From positions 1-41,427 of the forward strand of contig JAFUSH010000016.1 in assembly GCA_017471705.1 (NCBI GenBank): a stretch of DNA of 41,427 nucleotides, read 5' to 3'. Made by a program: the position numbers and the translations under genes. Under the pieces are notes generated by a model. It was not told the origin of the DNA, did no database searches, and saw only the letters and a list, made by a program, of their open reading frames with translations. Shown in pieces: positions 22,296 to 31,560 of this stretch. The DNA is from Alphaproteobacteria bacterium (GTDB lineage Bacteria; Pseudomonadota; Alphaproteobacteria; RF32; CAG-239). Each line of letters starts with the position of its first letter. The stretch's first letter is position 1.

Positions 22296-23711
22296 ATGTT
22301 TGATTGGTTGTTTAACAAAAATGAAGACGAACTGGCGGCATCTCAGGTTGAAAATGCTGATTCGATAAATTTGGATTTAAGAGTTAAAGAAGGTGTTACT
22401 TTATTGGTATCTTCTTTGATTAATGAATATGTCCCTACACAAAACAGCCCGACTTTAATTAAAAATGCCACTACATCAATTGTTAATTATGTAATGTCCG
22501 ATTATAAAGGCGGATTGAATGAAACGCAAATTTTAGCCAAAGATGGTGAAAAACTTTTTTTACCGCAACCGGCAATGTTAGCGCATTGGGCTGAAAGTAA
22601 AGGTTTTAAACAACTGCCTAATAACGAAAACAAGCTGTCTGCCGAAGATGTGTCCGGAAAATACGTACTGACATATTATCCTCCTATGACCGAAAGTTGG
22701 GCTAAACGCACAACGGATAATATTGATGATACAACCAACAAACACTGGTACTCTCATTGTAAATCTTCAATTTATGACGTATCCGGTAACCCTATTGCTT
22801 CGGCAAATCCGGAAGCTGCTTATAATGATACGATTCACGATGCGACTGCCTATGTACCGGAAGACTCCTACTCCTATGTTATTGATTATCAAAAATTAGG
22901 CTTGAACAGAGCCGACATCGTAGAAGGATTTGAGTTACAAAGCGCAGGTATTAACATTATGCATCCCGATATTCAAAAATCGGTATTTCGCTTAAAAGAA
23001 GCCGGAATGGAAACCGATGATATCGTAGCTTTGTGGAACAATAAAATAGATATAAGCAATAACAAGAATATTAATGAAATAGAAAAACAACTGCGCGACG
23101 GTAAAAGCAAATTTGCGCTCAATACGGGTAATTTGGTAAAAAGTGAAAACAATGAATATCGCTATAACCTGCAAGATAACAGCTGTGCAATTCAGCCTAC
23201 CGCTCCGATTTTATACGCTTCAGAGGCTAAAATCCGCCGTGAAAGTATGACTGCCGAACAAGCTGATAATTTCAGAAATTCCATAGGATTGTATAATATT
23301 CATAATCCGGCTGATTACGGAAAGATAAACAAAAAGTTTTATGATGACTATAAAAATAATGTTTGGGAAAATTTCAAAGCAGCCATAAAAGAAGATGCCA
23401 AACATCTGATTCAAGAACCGGCAGAAACTCTGACAAAATTAAAAGATAACGCAATCGGAGCCGGTAAATGGTTAAGCGCCAAAACAATGTTATGGGCACC
23501 TCGGGCTATGGAAATCGTAAAAACTGATATTGAATCCGTTAAAAACTCTTTGATGCAAACATTATCCGATGACGGTAAAAAGTTCCATAAAATGCTTTCA
23601 TCTTTAAGTTGGAGTAATTTGGTGAGTAAATATTTTCCGAAAGAAGAAAAACCGCGTCATTCAACATACAACGCGGCTTTATCGGGCAATACCAAACAAA
23701 TAGAACGTTAG
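22296..23711 (+). CDS. Hypothetical protein of 471 residues
   Basis: I do not recognise this protein. It has no signal peptide or clear membrane segment. The N-terminus (MFDWLFNKNEDELAAS) is acidic. A region near residues 100-180 (GKYVLTYYPPMTESWAKRTTDNIDD...HWYSHCKSSIYD) looks like a folded beta-rich domain, and the C-terminal third is helical and amphipathic (IKEDAKHLIQEPAETLTKLKDNAIGAGKWL). AGTAAGGATATCC precedes the ATG. It is not tightly linked to its neighbours; a secreted or effector-type protein is conceivable but unsupported. Confidence 0.75.
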   Translation: MFDWLFNKNEDELAASQVENADSINLDLRVKEGVTLLVSSLINEYVPTQNSPTLIKNATTSIVNYVMSDYKGGLNETQILAKDGEKLFLPQPAMLAHWAESKGFKQLPNNENKLSAEDVSGKYVLTYYPPMTESWAKRTTDNIDDTTNKHWYSHCKSSIYDVSGNPIASANPEAAYNDTIHDATAYVPEDSYSYVIDYQKLGLNRADIVEGFELQSAGINIMHPDIQKSVFRLKEAGMETDDIVALWNNKIDISNNKNINEIEKQLRDGKSKFALNTGNLVKSENNEYRYNLQDNSCAIQPTAPILYASEAKIRRESMTAEQADNFRNSIGLYNIHNPADYGKINKKFYDDYKNNVWENFKAAIKEDAKHLIQEPAETLTKLKDNAIGAGKWLSAKTMLWAPRAMEIVKTDIESVKNSLMQTLSDDGKKFHKMLSSLSWSNLVSKYFPKEEKPRHSTYNAALSGNTKQIER

Positions 23712-23718
23712 TACTTAT

Positions 23719-24186
23719 TTATTTAACCTTCTTCTTTATCAAATCTACCAATTCTTTTTGATCTTCCGGTTTCATAACATCGTATAGAGGTATCGAAAAC
23801 GGAGTAAATCCGCTGTTATGTTTTTGTAAAAAGTTATATTTATAATCTATGCCTTTTTTAGGGTGCAAAATTAAAACCGGCATTTTGCTAAACCCGCAAT
23901 ATACGACTTTTTCTTCCGTACTTGCAATATCTTCCCAATTAAGCGGATTACAATGGTCAATTTGGATACTTTTATCGTTTACATAAGCAACCGAATGCTT
24001 TAACAAATATTTATAACACCATACCGCTATTGATACGAATATACATCCCAATATTACGTACGACTGAGGATACGCAAATACTATCGGACATTTTATCAGG
24101 CAATAAAACACTTTAACCACTAATATAATGTTGAAAATAAGCCACAAATTGAAACGCTTAAAACTGTAATAATATATTTTATTCAT
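23719..24186 (-). CDS. Small membrane protein with cytoplasmic domain, function unknown
   Basis: This 155-residue protein has two hydrophobic helices (about residues 12-31 and 42-62). A soluble domain of about 90 residues follows with an alternating hydrophobic pattern (SIQIDHCNPLNWEDIASTEEKV...VLILHPKKG), reminiscent of the small bacterial PH-like domains of two-helix membrane proteins such as the STM3941 type. That likeness is weak. GGAGGGG precedes the start. It converges with the 471-residue gene, with 7 bases between stops. Confidence 0.65.
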   Translation of the reverse strand: MNKIYYYSFKRFNLWLIFNIILVVKVFYCLIKCPIVFAYPQSYVILGCIFVSIAVWCYKYLLKHSVAYVNDKSIQIDHCNPLNWEDIASTEEKVVYCGFSKMPVLILHPKKGIDYKYNFLQKHNSGFTPFSIPLYDVMKPEDQKELVDLIKKKVK

Positions 24187-24342
24187 ATATCCCCTCCTTA
24201 AACAAAATCACCTATTGCATATTATAACATCAAAAAGTGACCGCTAGTCAACATATTTTACAAAAACTGTTGAATTTACGAAAATAAACTTGCGAAAATC
24301 ATTATTTCACTGCTAAATAGAGCTATCGGCGGAGGATGAAAT

Positions 24343-25644
24343 ATGAAACTTTCTTATTTAAAATATTTGCGTTGGCTGATTGCCGTGACGGTTTTTATTT
24401 TGTGCATTTTAGCCTTCAGCGGTAAATTTTACGGATTAAAAATATTCAATGTGCAATTTTTGGCGTTAACACAAAATGCCTTGCTACACACTTCTTTGAG
24501 CATACTTATTATGCTTGCCGCTTTGCTGATAATAACCTTGATTTTCGGCAGAATTTACTGCTCTGTCTTATGTCCTCTCGGTGTCTTGCAAGAATTATTG
24601 ATGCTGATGTTTTCACCGATAAAAAAATTAATGAAAAAAAACACACCATTTATACAAAAGCATTACAAATTTTCATATATATTGGCAGCGGTTTGCTTTG
24701 GCGGACTTTTGGGCGGAACTGCGGTAATAATCCGCCATTTTGATCCATATTCGGTTTTCGGCAATGCTATGGGATTTGGTATATACGGTTTAATATTTAT
24801 TGGTTTTCTGACCGTTTTGGTATTTTTCAAAAATCGCTTTTTCTGTTCAAATATATGCCCTATCGGTGCTCTGCTCGGCTGGATTTCACGCTGCTCGATA
24901 TTTAAAATCAGAATTAATCCGGATATTTGTGTCGGCTGCGCCAAATGCGCGCAAAAATGCCCGATGGGATGTATAGATTTCAAAAACGGCTCGGTTAATA
25001 ACGAAACCTGTATAAAGTGTTTCAATTGTTTGGGAAGCTGCCACCGCAATGCCTTGACATACGGTTTAAAAAAAGATGATGATACGACTTTTGATATGGG
25101 AAGACGCGAATTTTTGCTTAAAGGCGGTTCTTTTATTTTGTTGGCTCTGGCTTTCAGAGCCGGACTCACTTATACCAAGCGTGTCGGTCAGAAATTCAAA
25201 AAAGCTCTTCTTCCTGCCGGAGCCGGAAGCACCAAAGAATTTGCCAACCGTTGTCTAAACTGTAATTTATGCGTGCAAAATTGTCCGATGAAAATAATCA
25301 AAAAAGCAAATCGGGAATTTCCGGTTGTCCATCTGGACTACAGTGACAGTCATTGCGGCTATAATTGCCGTAAATGCTCGGAAGTTTGCCCGTCGGGAGC
25401 ATTAAAACAGCTCACCCTGAAACAAAAACAACACACTAAACTCGGCTCGGCAAACATTGATACCGCAATATGTGTAAAATGCGGTTTATGCATTATGGAA
25501 TGTCCGCGTAAAGTCATTAGTAAAGAAAACGGACAACATCCGATAATCAACGCCAAAGAATGTATCGGCTGCGGCGCGTGCCAAAATGTATGTCCGGTAA
25601 AAGCAATTAAAATTGAACCGATTGAAAGGCAAAGATTAGTATAA
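24343..25644 (+). CDS. Membrane polyferredoxin, NapH-like part fused to a NapG/MauM-like ferredoxin part
   Basis: This is an electron-transfer protein of the cytoplasmic membrane. Residues 1-185 hold about five membrane helices with the two CxxxCPxG motifs (CSVLCPLG, CSNICPIG) of the NapH/YccM/NosR-type family. Six iron-sulfur cluster motifs follow: CVGCAKCAQKCP, CIKCFNCLGSC, CLNCNLCVQNCP, CGYNCRKCSEVCP, CVKCGLCIMECP and CIGCGACQNVCP. Between motif sets 2 and 3 lies GRREFLLKGGSFILLALAF, a twin-arginine-like motif followed by a hydrophobic helix, as at the N-terminus of NapG/MauM proteins. The gene therefore looks like a fusion of the two partners. GGAGGATGAAAT precedes the ATG. No reductase gene lies beside it; the partner enzyme is unknown. 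Confidence 0.88.
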   Translation: MKLSYLKYLRWLIAVTVFILCILAFSGKFYGLKIFNVQFLALTQNALLHTSLSILIMLAALLIITLIFGRIYCSVLCPLGVLQELLMLMFSPIKKLMKKNTPFIQKHYKFSYILAAVCFGGLLGGTAVIIRHFDPYSVFGNAMGFGIYGLIFIGFLTVLVFFKNRFFCSNICPIGALLGWISRCSIFKIRINPDICVGCAKCAQKCPMGCIDFKNGSVNNETCIKCFNCLGSCHRNALTYGLKKDDDTTFDMGRREFLLKGGSFILLALAFRAGLTYTKRVGQKFKKALLPAGAGSTKEFANRCLNCNLCVQNCPMKIIKKANREFPVVHLDYSDSHCGYNCRKCSEVCPSGALKQLTLKQKQHTKLGSANIDTAICVKCGLCIMECPRKVISKENGQHPIINAKECIGCGACQNVCPVKAIKIEPIERQRLV

Positions 25645-25663
25645 AAATATTAAAGGATAATAT

Positions 25664-25690
25664 AAAGCCCGATATAAATTCGGGCTTTTT
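25664..25690 (+). terminator. Rho-independent terminator between polyferredoxin and def
   Basis: A 9-bp stem AAAGCCCGA (25664-25672) / TCGGGCTTT (25680-25688) with a 7-base loop is followed by TT. It separates convergent genes and may act on both strands. Confidence 0.85.
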
Positions 25691-25705
25691 GCATTTTTAC
25701 CTTAC

Positions 25706-26239
25706 CTACGCTTTATCGCGTTCTTTTTCTTCGCGATACTTCTTGAGCTTATTCAAAAGACGAGTGCGCTTCAAGCGGCTTAAATGGTCAATATACAGAA
25801 TACCGTCAAGATGGTCTATTTCGTGCTGCAATATTATTGCCAACAAATCATCAGCCAAAATTTCCCGTTCATCACCGTTATAATCAACAAAATGCACCCT
25901 GACCTTTTCATTTCTTTCAACTTCGGCTCGCTGATCGGGAAGCGATAAGCACCCTTCATTGAACAGCACGGTTTCCTCGGAACGCCATACGATTTCCGGA
26001 TTTATCAAAAACATCGGACGACGCGCCGATTTATCTTCATCGCTCGGATTATCGTCAAGCACAATAATCCTTTTAGTAACACCGACCTGAGGAGCTGCCA
26101 GACCGCACCCTTTATCGACATACATTGTTTCCAGCATATCATCTAAAAAACGGCGCAACTTATCATCAACGACGCTTACTCTTTCGCATTTTTGCCGTAA
26201 CACTTCATCGGGATATTCGTATAATTTCAAAACTGCCAT
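25706..26239 (-). CDS. def: Peptide deformylase
   Basis: Removes the formyl group from the N-terminal methionine of new proteins. The 177-residue protein has all three metal-site motifs: GCGLAAPQVGV (GxGLAAPQ), EGCLSLPD (metal-ligand Cys) and QHEIDHLDG (HExxH with two His ligands and catalytic Glu). It is the last gene of a tight minus-strand operon (hydrogenase-like gene, murF, nrdR, nusB, def), 3 bases after nusB. Confidence 0.97.
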   Translation of the reverse strand: MAVLKLYEYPDEVLRQKCERVSVVDDKLRRFLDDMLETMYVDKGCGLAAPQVGVTKRIIVLDDNPSDEDKSARRPMFLINPEIVWRSEETVLFNEGCLSLPDQRAEVERNEKVRVHFVDYNGDEREILADDLLAIILQHEIDHLDGILYIDHLSRLKRTRLLNKLKKYREEKERDKA

Positions 26240-26242
26240 AAC

Positions 26243-26731
26243 TTATCCTCTGACCGTATGCGCTATCTGATCCAATAAAGCGTTTATCATCTTAGGCTCA
26301 TTTTTACTGAAAAACGCATAAGCCAAATCAACATATTCTTGAATCAATACTTTAACATCAACATCGGTAGTTGTCGTAATTTCATAAACAGCACTCAACA
26401 ATAACGATTGCATCATTGTGTTCATCTTGTCATATGACCACTCGCCGTGCAAAAATTTATTGAGCGATTTTTCCAAATCTTCCTTACGTGATTGAACACC
26501 TCTTACCAATTTTTCAAAATATTCGGTATCAATCGGTCCAAGCTCGACAAACTTTTCCTCAGCTTCATTTTGACCGTCTATAATAGCCACTCTGCCGACT
26601 TTTCCTTGCACAAAATCCTCAATTACTTCGTCCACCGGTAAATTACTTAATGCTATCATATAATTTGCTTGCACTAATGCCAATCTTGCACTCGATTTCA
26701 TCTTAATTTTAGGAGATATGAACTTACTCAT
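26243..26731 (-). CDS. nusB: Transcription antitermination factor NusB
   Basis: NusB binds the boxA element with ribosomal protein S10 and supports antitermination of rRNA operons. The 162-residue, all-helical protein shows the family pattern: SARLALVQANYMIALSN near the N-terminus, WSYDKMNTMMQSLLLSAVYEI in the middle, and VLIQEYVDLAYAFFSKNEPKMINALLDQIA at the end. It lies between nrdR (1 base) and def (3 bases), so it is cotranscribed. In many alphaproteobacteria nrdR and nusB also cluster, which agrees. Confidence 0.93.
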   Translation of the reverse strand: MSKFISPKIKMKSSARLALVQANYMIALSNLPVDEVIEDFVQGKVGRVAIIDGQNEAEEKFVELGPIDTEYFEKLVRGVQSRKEDLEKSLNKFLHGEWSYDKMNTMMQSLLLSAVYEITTTTDVDVKVLIQEYVDLAYAFFSKNEPKMINALLDQIAHTVRG

Positions 26732-26732
26732 T

Positions 26733-27221
26733 TTATTTATCCTCTATATTAATATCTTTATTATCGACGGTTAATTTTTCAATAGTTGCCACAAAATCTT
26801 TTAAATCATTCAAACTGCGGAAATCCTTATATACCGAAGCAAAACGAATATACGCTATATTATCCAGATGTGACAATGCCTCCATTACCCACTCACCAAT
26901 GGTAGTGGTAGTAATCTCGGTTTCACCCGAACTTTCAAAGCGGCGCTGCAACGAATTTACAATCTTCTCTACCCGCTCCGAAGATATAGGGCGTTTACGC
27001 ACCGCCAGAGATATGGATTTTGCCAACTTATCTCTGTCAAAAAGAGTTTTCTCACCGTTTTTTTTAATCACTATCAATTCACGCAACTGCACTCTTTCAA
27101 ATGTGGTAAAACGAGAACCGCATTCCGGACATTCGCGTCTGCGCCGCACCGAAGTATTGTCGTCGGTATTACGCGAGTCTTTCACCTGAGTTTCTTCACA
27201 TCCGCAAAATGGACATTTCAT
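26733..27221 (-). CDS. nrdR: Transcriptional repressor NrdR
   Basis: NrdR is a nucleotide-sensing repressor of ribonucleotide reductase genes. The 162-residue protein begins with the zinc ribbon MKCPFCGCEETQVKDSR...RRRRECPECGSRFTTFE (two CxxC pairs). The ATP-cone domain follows (VIKKNGEKTLFDRDKLAKSISLAVRKRPIS). Its start overlaps the end of murF by 4 bases. No ribonucleotide reductase gene is in the window. Confidence 0.97.
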   Translation of the reverse strand: MKCPFCGCEETQVKDSRNTDDNTSVRRRRECPECGSRFTTFERVQLRELIVIKKNGEKTLFDRDKLAKSISLAVRKRPISSERVEKIVNSLQRRFESSGETEITTTTIGEWVMEALSHLDNIAYIRFASVYKDFRSLNDLKDFVATIEKLTVDNKDINIEDK

Positions 27222-28546
27222 TGCATTTCCCCTCTTTTTATCAGTTCTTCGGTTATTTTATACACCTGAGAAGAATATCTGGCTCCCTTTATAAGTATTG
27301 TATCGCCGTTTTGCAAGAGTTTATTTAATAAAAACTCGGCAATCCCGTCTTTTGAAGCAAAATAATATTGTTCTTTATCGACCGGTAATTGCGCCAACAT
27401 ATCCTTTGTTTCCGGACATACTCCCACCACAATATCAACATTGCTTTGCGCCAAAACCCGTCCTACTTCTTTATGACGTTCCCGACTGGTTTCACCTAGC
27501 TCTGCCATTTTACCCAACACGGCAATTTTGCGCCCTTTTGTCTGCATTTTACTCAAGTTATTAATTGCCATAATCATAGCTTCCGGCTGTCCGGAATAAC
27601 TGTCATCAATCAGAGTATACGAACCGTCTGACAAACTAAGTGTATGACGTTTACCGCGCCCTTCTAACGCTCCGAAATCTTTTATATACGAAGCGGCTTT
27701 TTGTACGTCTAATCCCAATATCTCAACAACTCTCAATGCGCACCAAGCATTATATTCGTATTGTTCTCCTTCTTCTTGCGTCGTAAACTTTGCTTGAGGA
27801 TGATTATTTTTGCCGAAAGTTTTAATGTTGTGCGTATACTTAAAAGCTGTTTCTTTTAATAACGACGCAAAATTTGTATCTTCATTAATAACGGCAACTC
27901 CGTTTTTGCTCATACTTTCAAATATTTCCGCTTTAGCGCCGGCAATACCTTCGAAATTTTCAAAAAACTCAATATGCATCGGATAAACATTGGTAATAAC
28001 CGCTATATCAGGTTTAACCAGATTGGTCAAATACGATATTTCACCCTTTGCGCTCATACCCATTTCAATCACGGCATAGCTCGCTTTCATATCCATTTCG
28101 CACAAACTTTGCGGAACGCCCACCGCATTATTGTGATTGCCGCCGGTAGCATAAACCGGAGCAAATTTCGAAAGCAAAAAGGCAATCTCTTCTTTCGTGG
28201 TGGTTTTACCTGCGCTTCCGGTCAAACCGATTACGGTTCCGGTAAAAAGGCTACGATTATATGCCCCTATCTTGCCAAAAGCCTGCAATGTATCTTCAAC
28301 AACAAGCTGACGCTCCGACGGAACATCATCAAGCAAACGCTCAACAACAACCAACGGGCAACCTGCCGATATAACTTCTTTTACAAAATTATGCGCGTCG
28401 AATCGCTCTCCTTTAAGAGCAATAAATAACGAAGTCGGTGTAATTTTGCGGCTGTCGGTTGAAACGTTATCAATCACAACATCAACTATCTTGTCAGCCG
28501 TGCATCCTAAAATCTGCGCTAGTTTTGCCGAAGTTATTTTTTCCAT
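27218..28546 (-). CDS. murF: UDP-N-acetylmuramoyl-tripeptide--D-alanyl-D-alanine ligase
   Basis: Adds D-Ala-D-Ala to the peptidoglycan precursor in the cytoplasm using ATP. The 442-residue protein has a MurF-type N-terminal domain (DNVSTDSRKITPTSLFIALKG). The Mur ligase P-loop is GLTGSAGKTTTKE. The central domain contains GNHNNAVGVPQSL, EMGMSAKGEISYL and ITNVYPMHIEFF, and the C-terminal domain LIDDSYSGQPEAM and VLGKMAELG. It is unusual that no other mur/fts genes are adjacent. Instead it sits in an operon between the hydrogenase-like gene (1 base upstream) and nrdR. Confidence 0.96.
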   Translation of the reverse strand: MEKITSAKLAQILGCTADKIVDVVIDNVSTDSRKITPTSLFIALKGERFDAHNFVKEVISAGCPLVVVERLLDDVPSERQLVVEDTLQAFGKIGAYNRSLFTGTVIGLTGSAGKTTTKEEIAFLLSKFAPVYATGGNHNNAVGVPQSLCEMDMKASYAVIEMGMSAKGEISYLTNLVKPDIAVITNVYPMHIEFFENFEGIAGAKAEIFESMSKNGVAVINEDTNFASLLKETAFKYTHNIKTFGKNNHPQAKFTTQEEGEQYEYNAWCALRVVEILGLDVQKAASYIKDFGALEGRGKRHTLSLSDGSYTLIDDSYSGQPEAMIMAINNLSKMQTKGRKIAVLGKMAELGETSRERHKEVGRVLAQSNVDIVVGVCPETKDMLAQLPVDKEQYYFASKDGIAEFLLNKLLQNGDTILIKGARYSSQVYKITEELIKRGEMQ

Positions 28547-28547
28547 T

Positions 28548-29990
28548 TTATTTCTCTATATCCGCACTGGTTTTAACATAATTTTCCACCAATAACGCAC
28601 CTTTTTTGGCCATACACATTGTCCCCGGACCGGCGATACACCCGCCCTCGCAGCACATAACCTCAAGCATATTGATATCAGCCGGCGCAGTCATAGCATA
28701 CCGTTTCAGTTTTTTAACTGCTTCCGGATTTAAGCCGTCAATGCGTTCAGGTTTATATTCAGCTTTATCTCCCACAACAAATGCTACTGCACCCGCTACA
28801 CCGCCGGAAATCGGATAGCGGCGCCCTTGAGCAGAAGACTCAACTGCAAAAGAATCCGCCTGCATTTCATTGACCTTAATTCCGGCAGCATCAAATAAAG
28901 CCTGTGTTTCTTCAAACACCAATACGCAGTCCACATTCGGATTTTTTTCGGCTTCCAAGCGTTTTGCCAAACAAGGACCTACAAATACCGATACACAATC
29001 CGGCCATTGTTTTTTAACTATCTCGGCAATATAATACATCGGACTGCCTGAGTTAGAAACATAAGGCTTGATTTCCGGAATATGCTTATCAACCGCCGCC
29101 ATCCACGCCGGACAGCAAGAAGTAGTCATAAACTTAGCGCCTTCCTGCATACGCTCAATAAATTCAGCAGCTTCGGTTCTGGTAGTAACATCAGCTCCCT
29201 GTGCAACTTCCACCACCTCATCAAAGCCGAGTTTTTTAAATGCTGCAATCACTTTGCCCAAATCATTGCCGAATTGTCCGATAACAGCCGGTGCAAGCAT
29301 TGCCACCGTCTTTTTATTTTTATCTTTGATTACTTTCAACACATCAACAATCTGCGAATTATGCACTATTGCCCCAAACGGACACGAAAGCAAACATTTA
29401 CCGCAAGAAATACATTTATTGTAATCTATATGTTCGAAACCGTTTTCATCTTTACTGATAGCACTGACCGGACAAGCGTCTTCGCAAGGAACCGGTGCCT
29501 TATTAATGGCGCTGTATGGGCAATTTCCGTGGCAAATACCGCATTTTATGCACAAATCCTGATTAATTGAAGCTTTTTCACCAACGGTGATTGCTTTTTT
29601 CGGACAATTTACTTCGCAAGGTCTGGCATAACATCCGCGGCACATATCGGTAACCGTGTAACGAGTTTTCATACAAGCCGCGCAAGCCGACGGCATAACC
29701 GATACCGTAGCAATTTCCGGTCTACTGCGCTGCAAAGCTTTTTCTGCCATTACTGAAAGCGGAGCCTCAATATCTGCCTCACAAGGAGTAAATCCCATTG
29801 CCGCCAGACATTGTTCTTTAACTACCTGACGATCGCGTTCAAGTGAGCCGCGCATAACTCTTGCTCCGTCGGGTACAATGATGTTAACCGCATTATCAAT
29901 ATCCGTAAAATCATTTTCCAAAAAGCTTTTGGCAACCTGCGTCAATACATTCATACGCAGGAATGCCGCGTTGTTTTTCGGGTTAAGCAT
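28548..29990 (-). CDS. [FeFe]-hydrogenase-like protein (group B type) with ferredoxin domain
   Basis: This 480-residue protein has an N-terminal extension with a Cys cluster (CAACMKTRYTVTDMCRGCYARPCEVNCPKKAI). Two or three [4Fe-4S] motifs follow (CIKCGICHGNCP, PCEDACP, CISCGKCLLSCP), then the hydrogenase catalytic domain. The H-cluster motifs are present: L1 TSCCPAW, L2 GPCLAKRLE, and L3 MCCEGGCIAGPG, including all four cysteine ligands. The GPC and CCEGGC forms resemble group B [FeFe]-hydrogenases of anaerobes rather than prototypical HydA. It would evolve or take up hydrogen with ferredoxin, or act as a sensor. AAAGGA precedes the ATG. It heads the operon with murF, nrdR, nusB and def. No maturases (HydE/F/G) are in the window. 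Confidence 0.88.
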   Translation of the reverse strand: MLNPKNNAAFLRMNVLTQVAKSFLENDFTDIDNAVNIIVPDGARVMRGSLERDRQVVKEQCLAAMGFTPCEADIEAPLSVMAEKALQRSRPEIATVSVMPSACAACMKTRYTVTDMCRGCYARPCEVNCPKKAITVGEKASINQDLCIKCGICHGNCPYSAINKAPVPCEDACPVSAISKDENGFEHIDYNKCISCGKCLLSCPFGAIVHNSQIVDVLKVIKDKNKKTVAMLAPAVIGQFGNDLGKVIAAFKKLGFDEVVEVAQGADVTTRTEAAEFIERMQEGAKFMTTSCCPAWMAAVDKHIPEIKPYVSNSGSPMYYIAEIVKKQWPDCVSVFVGPCLAKRLEAEKNPNVDCVLVFEETQALFDAAGIKVNEMQADSFAVESSAQGRRYPISGGVAGAVAFVVGDKAEYKPERIDGLNPEAVKKLKRYAMTAPADINMLEVMCCEGGCIAGPGTMCMAKKGALLVENYVKTSADIEK

Positions 29991-30085
29991 AAAAAAATCC
30001 TTTCATTAGTCCTCAAAATATGTGGGCAAGATATAGCAACTCACCGTAAATTGCAACAAATTTTTATTCTTTTAAAATCTGCCTG

Positions 30086-30808
30086 CTACGCTGCTTTTTT
30101 TTCTTCCTGCAACCATTTATTTACACCGTAATTGACTCCGAATAAAATAACAAAAGTAGCCACAATTCCTATATTATACCCGATAATCATTGTCAAAGCC
30201 GAAACTACTATATAGGCAAACGTATTAATGCGTAATGTTTGTCTGAATTCGTTATGGAAAATACCGGACAAAGCCCAGTGCATTGCCAAAGAATACAATC
30301 CGATTGCCGCAGCCGAAAACATTAAGAAAAATAGCACTATACCTGAGAAAATATATCTTCCCGATTTTTCCTGAATATACTCCGCAGCGCTATGCAATAC
30401 TTCCGAATCAACAACAATATCCGGTACGTTTTTAAAATCGTGAATTTCCGTTTTGCTGTCAGATACGATGTATATATATTTGCGGCTGATATACAAACCC
30501 TTGTCTTTTAAGCCTGATGTCTCAAATTCATCCGTACGCGTATCCAGAACAACTTTGCGCACATTGTAGTTTGAACCGTAAGTACGGTCGATAATCGTAT
30601 CTCGCGGCGCAACAATTTCGCCGCCGGAAACGGTAATAGGCAAAAAGCCGTCAATCTCCTGCTCCACTACCGGTATAGTCTGCTTTACGAAACTGGCACT
30701 CATATTCGTAAAGAACATCGAAACTATAACAGCATACACAACCAACGCTATAGCTCCAATCCATTTTCTGTTAAGCAAAGTATCATACATTACCTTTATC
30801 TCCTCCAC
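30086..30808 (-). CDS. Membrane protein, DUF1189-like topology
   Basis: This 240-residue protein has an N-terminal membrane helix (about 17-38), an extracytoplasmic domain of about 110 residues (VEQEIDGFLPITVSGGEIVAPRD...) and three membrane helices from about 155 to the end. That layout, and the motif region IPVVEQEIDGFLPITVSGGEI, resemble DUF1189 proteins; I hold this only tentatively. It begins 2 bases after the hda stop codon on the same strand and is the end of the pgm-cckA-hda unit. Function unknown. Confidence 0.7.
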   Translation of the reverse strand: MEEIKVMYDTLLNRKWIGAIALVVYAVIVSMFFTNMSASFVKQTIPVVEQEIDGFLPITVSGGEIVAPRDTIIDRTYGSNYNVRKVVLDTRTDEFETSGLKDKGLYISRKYIYIVSDSKTEIHDFKNVPDIVVDSEVLHSAAEYIQEKSGRYIFSGIVLFFLMFSAAAIGLYSLAMHWALSGIFHNEFRQTLRINTFAYIVVSALTMIIGYNIGIVATFVILFGVNYGVNKWLQEEKKAA

Positions 30809-30810
30809 AA

Positions 30811-31560
30811 TTAAAATCCATCAAATAAATCAGGTTCTTTTGTTTTTCTTTCCGACAACTGTTCCATTGCCTTTTTGACAACGTTATAATTTACGGCACT
30901 CTGATAAGCAAGCGAAACTTCATCAATTTCTTTTACCAAATCTCTGATATATGCAAACGAGCGCTCGGTATTATTAATAATATACGTCAAAATATCTTCC
31001 CTGATAATAATTTGCCTGTCATTAAACAATTTAACAATCAGCATTTTCAGCATTACATCATCCGGTTCGGATATGGCAATACTCGGCAGAGAGTTAAGTC
31101 TGGTTTGCAAATCCGGCAATGAAAAATGCAAATTGTTTGCTGCCTTTTCTGCCGTCAACAGCATATATCTGCCTTGTTCGTTAAACATATTAAATAAATG
31201 AAACAAAGCCTCCTCATTATTTCCGCGATGCACATTTTCAACAACCAGACACTTATTTTCTTCCGCCAAACGCCTAACATTGCGGGAATTTATCTGCGCC
31301 GCCTCAATAATTGATGCTTCTTGCGGTTTAGAAAGATTTTGCCTTACTTTATTGATAAACAAATGCGCCAAATGCGACTTTCCGCACCCTTGAGGACCAT
31401 AAATCAGTAATCCGAATGACACCCAATCAGGCCAAGTATCCAACATTTCGAAGGCTTGTATATTGCAATCGGAAACCATAAAATCTTCACGTCCCATATA
31501 ATTACGGGCTTCAAATTCAAACGGTAATTGCCTTAATTTATTGTTCGCATTGTCTGTCAT
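30811..31560 (-). CDS. hda: Hda-like DnaA-related ATPase (regulator of replication initiation)
   Basis: Hda proteins act with the DNA polymerase sliding clamp to convert DnaA-ATP to DnaA-ADP and limit re-initiation. The 249-residue protein starts with an N-terminal LRQLPFEF, which fits the clamp-binding motif of HdaA. It continues with a DnaA-type AAA+ domain: Walker A YGPQGCGKSHLA and a Walker B-like LVVENVH. It lacks the DnaA DNA-binding domain. Its start overlaps the cckA stop (ATGA), so expression is coupled to that of the CckA kinase. The VENVH form, instead of the usual D-D/E-x-D, is somewhat degenerate. Confidence 0.85.
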   Translation of the reverse strand: MTDNANNKLRQLPFEFEARNYMGREDFMVSDCNIQAFEMLDTWPDWVSFGLLIYGPQGCGKSHLAHLFINKVRQNLSKPQEASIIEAAQINSRNVRRLAEENKCLVVENVHRGNNEEALFHLFNMFNEQGRYMLLTAEKAANNLHFSLPDLQTRLNSLPSIAISEPDDVMLKMLIVKLFNDRQIIIREDILTYIINNTERSFAYIRDLVKEIDEVSLAYQSAVNYNVVKKAMEQLSERKTKEPDLFDGF

